Source of the DNA: a virus
DNA: 38,004 nt
Virus record (IMG/VR): IMGVR_UViG_3300037246_000467
Location: 1 to 38,004 of that record
Direction: 5' to 3' (one strand)
Made by a program: the position numbers and the translations under genes. A model generated the notes under the pieces. That model saw only the letters and a program-made list of their open reading frames with translations, was not told the origin of the DNA and did no database searches. Shown here piece by piece: positions 31,461 through 38,004 of this stretch (its first letter is position 1; every line of letters starts with the position of its first letter).

Positions 31461-31771
31461 GGTCGTTCTCCTAGTTTGTAGAGGGTCTCTTTTATGGCCT
31501 CTATCCGTTCTTCTTTTCCAGTCCTGCCAGCAAAGAATTCTTTACGTTCTTGTTCCTTACCTTTCCAGTCCTGCATATGGCCGTCAGTTGTCTGTTCAAC
31601 ATTGTGCCGACGGTTATGGTCGTGCAAATCCTGCTTATTGCGGATTAAACTGCCATCAATAGGGCTTTTGAATGTTTCGTCAAACCGCAGGTCATCACGA
31701 GGGATATTATTAGAAGGCGTAACCTCCACCATCCCCCTGCCGGGAATCTGGCGCCAAGTTCTACGTCCCAT
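31457..31771 (-). CDS. Small conserved head-module protein, 104 aa
   Basis: Between portal and scaffold, overlapping both (11 and 4 bases). Charged, with KSPIDGSLIRNKQDLHDHNRRHNV, a segment common to small phage proteins in this position. Zinc binding through His is possible but not shown. Role unknown; the location suggests head assembly. Start ATG 31771 has GGAGG 5 bases upstream. Confidence 0.65.
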   Translation of the reverse strand: MGRRTWRQIPGRGMVEVTPSNNIPRDDLRFDETFKSPIDGSLIRNKQDLHDHNRRHNVEQTTDGHMQDWKGKEQERKEFFAGRTGKEERIEAIKETLYKLGERP

Positions 31772-33911
31772 TCCCGCCTCCAGGCCTCGGCTTGTTGTCG
31801 TCGATCTTCATTGTATTCGCTGTTTCGCGATCGTCCTGAACCATAGCTGCCTGACCCTGTGCAATTTCCTCTTGTATCGCTGCCAGCATTTCAGCTTGGA
31901 TCTTCTTCATCTCCATCTGGAATTCTGTCCGCGCTTCCTTCATATCAGCCTGATGCTTGGCCTGCAATTCATCCATAGACTGCTGATGCTTGGTAGCCTG
32001 AAGCTCCATATCCTGCTGGTGCTCCTGCTGGGACCTCTGCATCTCCAGTTCGGCTTCGCTGGGACCCTCATCCTGCTGTTGTTCCTGCTCTTGGGCTTTC
32101 TGCATGGCCTCAATAGCCCTGTCAAGCGTACCCTCAATCTCACGGCTACCCTTGAAGCCTGCGACTGCCCATTTGAGCAACTCAATAAGCGTGGGAGTAG
32201 CCGCTGGATCCATCTGCACCAGAGGCGCGGCTGATTGCATGAAAGTAGAAACAGACTGGATGAACTCACCCCTCTCCTGCCGCATCTTATCGTAATCCAC
32301 CATAGCCACTGACTCTGGTCGGACCTCAATGCGCCATGCAGCTTCCTCTGGGTCTTTAAGAAGTTTCAAAGCTGACTGGATCAATTCCTGATTCTGGCCA
32401 TCAGGCGTTCGCAGGATGTTAGAGTCCTCTACAATCGTTTTAGCCTCAAAATGCTTGCAGATAATTTCGCCCTTCAGCGCCATAAGATCACTGGCAAACC
32501 GTGCGAAATCCTCTTGTAGAGCCTGTATGCGTATAGAAGCGAAGGTTTTCTTACCCTCAGCAGCAGTAGCAGACTCTCGTGACGGCCCTGCCGCCCCTCG
32601 GACTATATCCGCCATGCCTGTGACCTCGTACAATAAGGCCATTGCATCTGATCGCTGAGCCACCAATTTTTCAAGGGCATTAACGATATCTTCAATGGGG
32701 AGCCAATCAACCTGCCCGTCCATCCCGCCCTTTTCGGAGAACTGTGCCCAATTCTTCATGGGAATCAGGTCATTCTCAAAGCCCTCCTCCAGCATACGCT
32801 TGACGCCATCATTGGCTTCGTCGTACACGCCAACTACTCTTACCGCAGTCGTGATAATGCCGATTCGCGTTTCAAGTTCATCAATTTCATTGTATAAGTC
32901 TTGCGCTATGGCAAAATCAGGCTGCGGTAAGAGTAAATTCGAAACGCAGTTGGCGAGCATTGGCTCTGGCGTAGGCCAGAACCCAAATAACTTCAAAGGA
33001 TCCTTCTTTTTATCCAGGATGCGCTCAAAACCTTTGGACCACCAGAAAACTTGTTCTGTCTGTTTGTCCCATATTTCCCACACTTCAGCCCTGTCCCACG
33101 CATCCGCTGCCTCTTCTGCTGTAAGACGTTTTTCAACTAGCTCCCCAATACTCTTATTCTTATACTGGAGCTGTTTGGCAAATTCTTCACCAAATCGTAC
33201 AGTAGCTTGATCCTTAGTCAGATACGACCGGAAGCCAATCCATGGAACCTCAGACCACGTTCGCGCCCAGCCCCACCTGAAATCATCCCAGTGAACATAG
33301 TCCACCGGGGCTTTTTCACTGAGGACCTTTTGCTCAACATAAGCCGCAGCCTGGATTACATTGTCTTCCCCAACAATCTCCTCATGTTCAACTTTCTCCA
33401 TCTCCACTTCATAGCGAACACGCGCAATGCCGAGGCCGGGGAGCAACCTGTCATCTAGCGAGTACTGAAGTGAGGACTTATAATCATCACCGCTGGCCTC
33501 AATGCTAGTGTTCAGCAAACGATTGAGGATAAGTGAACCCACCCGCGCCGCGTCGTCATCTGCATCAGCAAAGCGCCTAGAAACATCCACCTTTGGGGTG
33601 CTCCCGTACAGCATAGCACGTTGAGTATTGATGTTTGCATTGAATAAATTGACCCTAAACATATTCCCGCCAGCACCTTGCTCGTCGGTAGAGTACCCTC
33701 TGCTGCCCTGCATACCTCTTCGATCAGCATAGCGAGCTTGTATTTTGTCGCCTTGCCTGTGCCATTTACGGATTCGCTTGTTAGCAGCGACCATTTCAGA
33801 GTCCCACCTCTTATACCAGCCGGTCGGAGTCTTTTTGAAGTCCTTACTAGTCTTAATGGGGGAGAGGGTGCTGCCCATCGGTGTTCGTTGGTCGTCAGTT
33901 CCGAAACTCAT
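31761..33911 (-). CDS. Portal protein
   Basis: A 716-residue protein of the podovirus portal type: GWYKRWDSEMVAANKRIRKWHRQGDKI, NMFRVNLFNANINTQRAMLYGSTPKVDV, YVHWDDFRWGWARTWSEVPWIGFRSYLTKDQA, VTGMADIVRGAAGPSRESATAAE. The C-terminal 120 residues form a Gln/Glu-rich coiled-coil (QDEGPSEAELEMQRSQQEHQ), like a barrel. It forms the 12-fold ring for DNA entry and exit. ATGA overlap with the terminase stop. Confidence 0.93.
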   Translation of the reverse strand: MSFGTDDQRTPMGSTLSPIKTSKDFKKTPTGWYKRWDSEMVAANKRIRKWHRQGDKIQARYADRRGMQGSRGYSTDEQGAGGNMFRVNLFNANINTQRAMLYGSTPKVDVSRRFADADDDAARVGSLILNRLLNTSIEASGDDYKSSLQYSLDDRLLPGLGIARVRYEVEMEKVEHEEIVGEDNVIQAAAYVEQKVLSEKAPVDYVHWDDFRWGWARTWSEVPWIGFRSYLTKDQATVRFGEEFAKQLQYKNKSIGELVEKRLTAEEAADAWDRAEVWEIWDKQTEQVFWWSKGFERILDKKKDPLKLFGFWPTPEPMLANCVSNLLLPQPDFAIAQDLYNEIDELETRIGIITTAVRVVGVYDEANDGVKRMLEEGFENDLIPMKNWAQFSEKGGMDGQVDWLPIEDIVNALEKLVAQRSDAMALLYEVTGMADIVRGAAGPSRESATAAEGKKTFASIRIQALQEDFARFASDLMALKGEIICKHFEAKTIVEDSNILRTPDGQNQELIQSALKLLKDPEEAAWRIEVRPESVAMVDYDKMRQERGEFIQSVSTFMQSAAPLVQMDPAATPTLIELLKWAVAGFKGSREIEGTLDRAIEAMQKAQEQEQQQDEGPSEAELEMQRSQQEHQQDMELQATKHQQSMDELQAKHQADMKEARTEFQMEMKKIQAEMLAAIQEEIAQGQAAMVQDDRETANTMKIDDNKPRPGGGNGT

Positions 33912-35290
33912 ACTCGTTGCCTATTAAATCGGGGTTTTTTCATTGCCCGGTCATGGAATAGAGCCTCCAGGGTCATTCCTGGGGGCGTATAGTTCTGTTC
34001 GTTTAAGATCTGGCGTACAGAGCGTGTTTCAATCTTCTCCTTAGCTACCAGAGCAAAATATCTAAAGGCATCAGCCCCATTAGAGCTCCAATCATGCAGA
34101 GGCTTGGGGCTAAAGGCTTTAGTCATCTCATCGTACCGTCTCCTGTATGCTCGTAGTGCTTCAATACCATCACCGCACTTCCCTTGGTCTATGTAGCAAT
34201 GAGGAAGTATAAAACGAACAGCGTCAATGCCGTGCTGTACATCAAGGCGAGGAGCAATCCTAATTGGGAACGCTCCGTTCCCGTCGTCATCCACTTGAGC
34301 AAGGTACTGTTCAACAGTGGTTCGGCCAGTTTGAAGGCTCTTTGCCTTAGCATCGTGAGGTAACCAGATAGTTTCGTAATCATAAGGTTTATTCCTTAAC
34401 AACTCAAAGTAGAAAGGTAACGCCTCTCCGTGATGTTCCTCATAGTCAATAACTGCAATACCGTCGGGTCTATGCTGCCAGAACCAAATTGCATTTGAAT
34501 CACTATACCCGATGTCTTGAGCAGCCGAAACTGGAAACTCCGGATCGTGCTTGTAAATTCCAATTTGAGGTTCTCCCGCTTTGCCATCAATGCGGCCAGC
34601 CTCCATAAGCGATATCTGTTTAGCATAATACGTCCCTAGTACCGCTGCTTCAAATGAACACTCCATTTCTTGTTCATACTGCGCCTCAGTCATCTGAGAT
34701 TTCATTTCATCAAGTTCTTCCTGAGGGAGGACGCACCCAGGATCACTGGCCTTAACCTCTAAGTAGAACCAGTTCTTTTCTCGTTTCGCCCTTTCCCGAA
34801 CTTGCCAAAAATGATTCTTACCTTTAGGAGTTCCAATAAAGACCGCCCAACCTTTCCTATCCGCAAGCGTGGGTAGAACAACCTCACCCCATAGAGACGG
34901 TCGGCAATCACCAAATTCGTCGAGGATGACCCCGTCAAGATATAATCCGCGGAGTGCATCAGGGTTATCCGCACCATAAAGCGTGATCTTGGCACCGTTG
35001 AAGAGCTCAACTGAGAGTTCACTTTCTTTTACCTTGAACGCGCTGTCTTGCGTTGCATCTTTAAGGTACATCCACGCAACATCCTTAGCCTGCCGGTAGA
35101 ACGGAGCGATATAGGCATACCGGGCATTCTTTTTCCCAGTATATAAGGCTCGACTATGGATTTCATTGATACAGCCGACTGTTTTTCCACCTCGCCTGTG
35201 GTAAACGATGCAAGCCCATCGTTCCTTCCTGGCATGGAAGGGAAGAAAAGGAGCGCGTGGCTCATAATATACCTCAATCTGTTTACTCAT
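33908..35290 (-). CDS. Terminase large subunit
   Basis: 460 residues from the ATG at 35290, which overlaps the previous stop as ATGA (a 35317 start would overlap by 31 bases). Walker A-like HRRGGKT (31-37), Walker B VILDEFGD (121-128; Asp124-Glu125), coupling motif FIGTPKGKNHFW, then RNase H-like nuclease acids in AAQDIGYSDSNAIW, VIDYEEHHG and WSSNGADAFRYFA. This is the packaging motor that translocates and cuts DNA. Packaging mode (headful or cos) cannot be read from the sequence. Confidence 0.95.
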   Translation of the reverse strand: MSKQIEVYYEPRAPFLPFHARKERWACIVYHRRGGKTVGCINEIHSRALYTGKKNARYAYIAPFYRQAKDVAWMYLKDATQDSAFKVKESELSVELFNGAKITLYGADNPDALRGLYLDGVILDEFGDCRPSLWGEVVLPTLADRKGWAVFIGTPKGKNHFWQVRERAKREKNWFYLEVKASDPGCVLPQEELDEMKSQMTEAQYEQEMECSFEAAVLGTYYAKQISLMEAGRIDGKAGEPQIGIYKHDPEFPVSAAQDIGYSDSNAIWFWQHRPDGIAVIDYEEHHGEALPFYFELLRNKPYDYETIWLPHDAKAKSLQTGRTTVEQYLAQVDDDGNGAFPIRIAPRLDVQHGIDAVRFILPHCYIDQGKCGDGIEALRAYRRRYDEMTKAFSPKPLHDWSSNGADAFRYFALVAKEKIETRSVRQILNEQNYTPPGMTLEALFHDRAMKKPRFNRQRV

Positions 35291-35508
35291 GGTAGCTGAG
35301 AGATCACCGCGTCCCAACTGGCAACATCATCCGTCACATTTAGGATCTCATCTTCAAATTCTGCCTTCTGTGCCGTAATTCGTGTCAGACGGTCCTGAAG
35401 CCGGTCCCGTTCACGCTCGGCAAAGAATCGATCAAAGACTGCGGGGTCCCCTTCAACCTCGATTTTACCATTCTTAACTTTTTTCGGTTTCGGAGTCTTC
35501 CGAGCCAT
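35287..35508 (-). CDS. Small coiled-coil protein upstream of terminase
   Basis: 73 residues with a basic N-terminus (MARKTPKPKKVKNGK) and a charged coiled-coil (FFAERERDRLQDRLTRITAQKAEFEDEI). Good ribosome site AGGAG. Small size, basic head and position just before the large terminase make it an alternative small-terminase or DNA-packaging accessory; no HTH is visible. Confidence 0.65.
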   Translation of the reverse strand: MARKTPKPKKVKNGKIEVEGDPAVFDRFFAERERDRLQDRLTRITAQKAEFEDEILNVTDDVASWDAVISQLP

Positions 35509-35517
35509 TATTCTCTC

Positions 35518-36780
35518 CTATATCGGACTGTTCACAATCGTGCCAGCGCCGTCCACCCACACATCAGCGTCGGCTGGACCGACCGCATAGACGGGATTAT
35601 CAGTACTACTATTGTAAATCACAGCACCCTGTATCTTCCCTGCATCTGTGTTAATCGCATTCGCTACTGCGTCAAGCTCAGCATCAGTGGCCGTCTTCAA
35701 CTGTATGTAGCTTCCAGGGCGGAAACCCTCGAATCCAGAGAATGCAGCAAGTCCAATACCCGCGATGCGAAAATTAGTACCGTCGAAGTCAATAGCAACA
35801 TCGTCACCAGTACCGAAGCTAAGTTCCGCATTATCTTCAAAGCGATTGACCGCGCCTGATTGCATGACAACTGTAGCACCGGAGGAATTGGTTTGAGCAT
35901 AGCTGGGTGAGACAGCCCACGTAGCTGTGAGCGTCTGATTGACTCCACCGATTCCGCCGAGATCGCTGACAGTCAAAATTCGTTCCAAACCGATACCTGT
36001 CAAAGCATTATTGCAGACCGCACCGCCTGACGAAGCAATCATCGTTCGTAGGGATATAATATCGTTATAGCGTATGTCGGTTTCAAAGCCAAACACGGCA
36101 CGGACAGCGGTCTTAAATCCGACAGTCATACTACAAGTATTCGCACCCTTGATAAACGTACCACCTTCCTGCGCTCGGAAAACGTCTTCGTTTACGCCGC
36201 TACTGTTCTCTCTAGCGATGCGAACTTCGCCGCCATGATTAAATGACTTTATAAACAGGTCGTCAGTGCCTGTGAAGCCAAAGTGGGCGAGCAATGTTCC
36301 ATCTAGTCGTGTCTGTCGCAGCAGTACATCTTGGTTCCCACCTATGCCGACATTGCCAACTGTATGAACGTCTAGTGGAGTAAGGAAAGGTGAACCTCCC
36401 CCGGGAATGGTGATAGTTTTATTGATCCCTGCACCAGTCGCCGTCACACCAGCCCCAACAAAATTAAGAGAGTCGGCAGCAGTTACAAGGGGGATACCCT
36501 CATCCGCTATGGTAAGATCGTAGAACCCTGCATAATCAGCAATAAGCGGAACAACTATTCCTACCCTACCGTTGAAAGAAGTGACCCCTCCGCCACCTCC
36601 CCCAGCAGCAAGCCTGACAAGGCTAGTCCCATCAGGCGAAAAATAAAGTCCTACACCAGCCCCAGGATCATACTGAAGGTTATACAGAGTCCACTGGGAC
36701 AATTCCTGGGGTAAATCGTCCGCTGCCTTAATTACATAGACATTGTCCGTTGGGATTAAATTGGAGAACCGATCGGTCAT
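35518..36780 (-). CDS. Fibre-like structural protein, 420 aa
   Basis: Beta-rich, Gly-rich fibre-type protein: GVTSFNGRVGIVVPLIADYAGFYDL, a unit common in phage fibres, LLRQTRLDGTLLAHFGFTGTDDLFIKSFNHGGEVRI, and GIGLERILTVSDLGG, matching GLERVLTESDL in the large fibre at 25618. It lies upstream of the terminase, an unusual place for a fibre gene. Likely a second receptor-binding or head-appendage protein. One-base overlap with the 112-aa gene. Confidence 0.7.
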   Translation of the reverse strand: MTDRFSNLIPTDNVYVIKAADDLPQELSQWTLYNLQYDPGAGVGLYFSPDGTSLVRLAAGGGGGGVTSFNGRVGIVVPLIADYAGFYDLTIADEGIPLVTAADSLNFVGAGVTATGAGINKTITIPGGGSPFLTPLDVHTVGNVGIGGNQDVLLRQTRLDGTLLAHFGFTGTDDLFIKSFNHGGEVRIARENSSGVNEDVFRAQEGGTFIKGANTCSMTVGFKTAVRAVFGFETDIRYNDIISLRTMIASSGGAVCNNALTGIGLERILTVSDLGGIGGVNQTLTATWAVSPSYAQTNSSGATVVMQSGAVNRFEDNAELSFGTGDDVAIDFDGTNFRIAGIGLAAFSGFEGFRPGSYIQLKTATDAELDAVANAINTDAGKIQGAVIYNSSTDNPVYAVGPADADVWVDGAGTIVNSPI

Positions 36781-37118
36781 TACTTAGTCCCAAGTTCCCT
36801 CTCTGCCATGTCTAACTGTTGTTTACGTTCGTACCGAGATATCTCCTCGGTGGCCTCAGCTTGAGCTGCCGCTGCTGGAACCAAGTAGTTTTCTGGGGAT
36901 GCCTCCATATCTCGCAGAAGCTTTTCGTAGGCACGAGTTTGCCATTTCTTACGCAAGCCATAATCCATAGCTGATTCGTCTTCTCCCTGTACGAATGTTG
37001 GGGGCTCAGGGGGTGGAGCGCGGACCATCTCCCTCGCAATAGCACTTTCATCTTCCTTCCTCGTGAAGGCAGCTATCAGGTCGTCAAACCAGCCCTTCTC
37101 GTCAGGGATGTCAGCCAT
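36780..37118 (-). CDS. Hypothetical structural-module protein, 112 aa
   Basis: Charged helical protein with a Pro-rich stretch (RAPPPEPPTF) and a C-terminal coiled-coil (EATEEISRYERKQQLDMAEREL). One-base overlaps with both neighbours. No family recognised; its position in the terminase group suggests packaging or head assembly. Confidence 0.6.
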   Translation of the reverse strand: MADIPDEKGWFDDLIAAFTRKEDESAIAREMVRAPPPEPPTFVQGEDESAMDYGLRKKWQTRAYEKLLRDMEASPENYLVPAAAAQAEATEEISRYERKQQLDMAERELGTK

Positions 37119-37441
37119 CAGTATCCTCCGCGGTGGGGATTATGGTATTTCCCACCTTTCATCTCCGCAGAACTTTGGCCTGGATTACGCAGAGCTGATA
37201 TCATCGCGTATGCGCCAGCAGAACCTCGCGTCTGCGGGTTGCGCTTTTTCTTGACTGGGTCGTGACGGTACTCTGCGTTACTCCCAGCGGCCCCGCCGCC
37301 CATCGTTCCGCCAGTTGAGTATTTAGGCTTGTTTCCGTATCCCATGAATTCTCTCCCTACGCTCTGGGGTATCCCCAGTGTTGATTTCCCGGCGGCTGCT
37401 GCTGCCATCGCTCTATGCTGTTTCGCTGTCTTAGCGGGCAT
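37118..37441 (-). CDS. Small basic protein, MPAKT type
   Basis: 107 residues, strongly basic and Gly-rich, starting MPAKTAKQHRAMAAAAAGKSTLGIPQSVGREFM. The MPAKxxxQxRxMAAA…GIP…VGxEF opening is typical of small phage proteins near packaging genes, similar to DUF3008-type. The rest is Gly/Asn/Arg-rich and disordered. Likely DNA-binding or packaged in the virion; role unknown. Confidence 0.65.
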   Translation of the reverse strand: MPAKTAKQHRAMAAAAAGKSTLGIPQSVGREFMGYGNKPKYSTGGTMGGGAAGSNAEYRHDPVKKKRNPQTRGSAGAYAMISALRNPGQSSAEMKGGKYHNPHRGGY

Positions 37442-37842
37442 TACTCTTGTTCATCCAGTGGGCCTCGCGGTAAGACGTGCTTAACGATTATCTCCCCACT
37501 ATGCTCAAGCTGTTGCTGAGCGGTCGTGGGGAGTAACCGAGCGTAGAGCTTATAGAACGCTGACGGAGATTGGTCAGCCCAGTGTGCTAGGCGGGGAACC
37601 CCTCCTATAAGCTCAAACGCATCCTGGAAGGCGTTGACCACTCTCTTCCGTTGGAGCTCGCGCGGTACACTGATACGGCTGACTCCATTACCACTGGTCG
37701 CAAGCTTGGTCAGTTCTTTGCAGTCCTCGGCTACGTCACTATACGGTTGAGGATCATCGTAGACGCGCTCCGTCTCTGTCTCCTCAGCCTCTACGTATTC
37801 TTCTGCAGGAATGAACTTTTGGACAGTTTGTGTCTTGCTCAT
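37441..37842 (-). CDS. Probable small terminase subunit
   Basis: 133 residues: an acidic N-terminus (EYVEAEETETERVYDDPQ), then RKRVVNAFQDAFELIGGVPRLAHWADQSPSAFYKLYARLLP, a helical segment I associate with small-terminase or HTH DNA-binding proteins next to phage terminase genes. First gene of the late block, four genes before the large terminase. A nearly perfect promoter ends only a few bases before its ATG. The assignment rests on recall, so the 73-aa protein at 35287 remains an alternative. Confidence 0.65.
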   Translation of the reverse strand: MSKTQTVQKFIPAEEYVEAEETETERVYDDPQPYSDVAEDCKELTKLATSGNGVSRISVPRELQRKRVVNAFQDAFELIGGVPRLAHWADQSPSAFYKLYARLLPTTAQQQLEHSGEIIVKHVLPRGPLDEQE

Positions 37843-37850
37843 GGGTCAGA

Positions 37851-37880
37851 ATTATACGCCCTCCAGGTACTGAATTGCAA
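37851..37880 (-). promoter_or_regulatory. Late promoter for the structural block
   Basis: TTGCAA (37880-37875), 18 bases, perfect TATAAT (37856-37851). The predicted start is about 37844, two bases before the ATG at 37842, so the mRNA would be almost leaderless. The upstream half shares GCTTGCA(A/G)TTCA…ACC with the coat promoter. Confidence 0.6.
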
Positions 37881-37955
37881 GCCCTCAGTGAGGAGCTCAC
37901 AGCCTCATTTTATACGGCTGGCACGAGTAGATGTATATGTAGTTTTAGGGGTAAG

Positions 37956-38004
37956 TCATCGGGGGGACTTTACATAATACTGTCGTTTAACATAATACTC
38001 CCTC
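37956..38004 (-). CDS. Probable 3' part of the edge-spanning small gene
   Basis: Reading the minus strand from 38004 in the frame left by the gene that exits at position 1 gives 15 full codons and then TGA (37956-37958). The residues (…REYYVKRQYYVKSPR) are basic and tyrosine-rich. This is a continuation only if the two ends of the window are adjacent in a circular or permuted genome. A random frame would stay open this long about half the time, so on its own this is modest evidence. Confidence 0.35.
   Translation of the reverse strand, partial: REYYVKRQYYVKSPR
37971..37999. repeat. Direct repeat ACATAATACT at the right edge
   Basis: Two copies of ACATAATACT separated by about 9 bases; read on the minus strand they give AGTATTATGT, containing the TATTATGT seen at several promoters here. 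They lie within the edge-spanning small gene, so they may be tandem -10 elements or coding coincidence. Confidence 0.4.

Noticed and set aside
30778-31662. Long plus-strand frames opposite scaffold
   Set aside because: Shadows of the biased Glu/Pro/Ala codons of the scaffold gene; no matching operon on the plus strand.
1-38004. CRISPR array or insertion sequence
   Set aside because: No regularly spaced identical repeats and no transposase or terminal inverted repeats were seen.
1-38004. T7-type RNA polymerase or integrase
   Set aside because: No protein carries single-subunit RNA polymerase motifs or a tyrosine/serine recombinase signature, despite the podovirus gene set.
1-38004. Terminal direct repeat between window ends
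   Set aside because: The first and last hundred bases share only short AT-rich words, so no terminal redundancy is supported.

Overview
The window looks like a complete, circularly permuted genome of a lytic, short-tailed (podovirus-type) phage of a Gram-negative bacterium. The head-tail set (portal, terminase, coat, P22 gp4/gp10-like connector and hub, ejection-type internal proteins) has no tape-measure or tail-sheath gene. There is no integrase, repressor, tRNA or phage RNA polymerase, so transcription probably depends on host RNA polymerase, and sigma70-like promoters occur at the unit boundaries. Signal peptides, a lipobox and an inner-spanin-like protein point to a Gram-negative host. 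A minus-strand ORF that runs off the left edge continues in frame from the right edge to a stop, so the ends probably join. On the circle there are then only two transcription blocks, one per strand.

Layout: (1) 1-2377, minus strand: small accessory genes, including a zinc-binding protein and a SprT-like metalloprotease. (2) 2378-2530: AT-rich divergent promoter region. (3) 2531-13204, plus strand: small early genes, a possible zinc-containing ssDNA-binding protein, family A DNA polymerase, Cas4/RecB-like nuclease, a VRR-NUC nuclease apparently starting at ATT, SNF2-type helicase, a separately promoted and terminated 104-aa gene, then a DNA base-hypermodification cassette (TET-associated-type glycosyltransferase, an aGPT-PPlase/5hmU-kinase-helical family protein, a thymidylate-synthase-like pyrimidine hydroxymethylase), then a small membrane protein and a DUF3310 protein. 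(4) 13205-13272: structured convergence region. (5) 13273-37842, minus strand, read right to left: small-terminase candidate, small virion proteins, a fibre-like gene, large terminase, portal, scaffold, coat, decoration protein, a large repeat fibre, a lipoprotein, connector, hub, acetyltransferase, internal virion proteins, tail fibre, and a lysis group (spanin-like protein, DUF5675 candidate endolysin, FN3 secreted protein, two holin-like membrane proteins).

Most late genes overlap by ATGA, TAATG or TGATG, suggesting strong translational coupling. The most interesting system is the 9966-12666 cassette. By family knowledge it should make a 5-hydroxymethylpyrimidine nucleotide, then modify that base further in DNA with a glycosyltransferase and an HhH-fold protein; this combination suggests a glycosylated or otherwise hypermodified genome. 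All functions here are read from motifs by eye. No database search was run.
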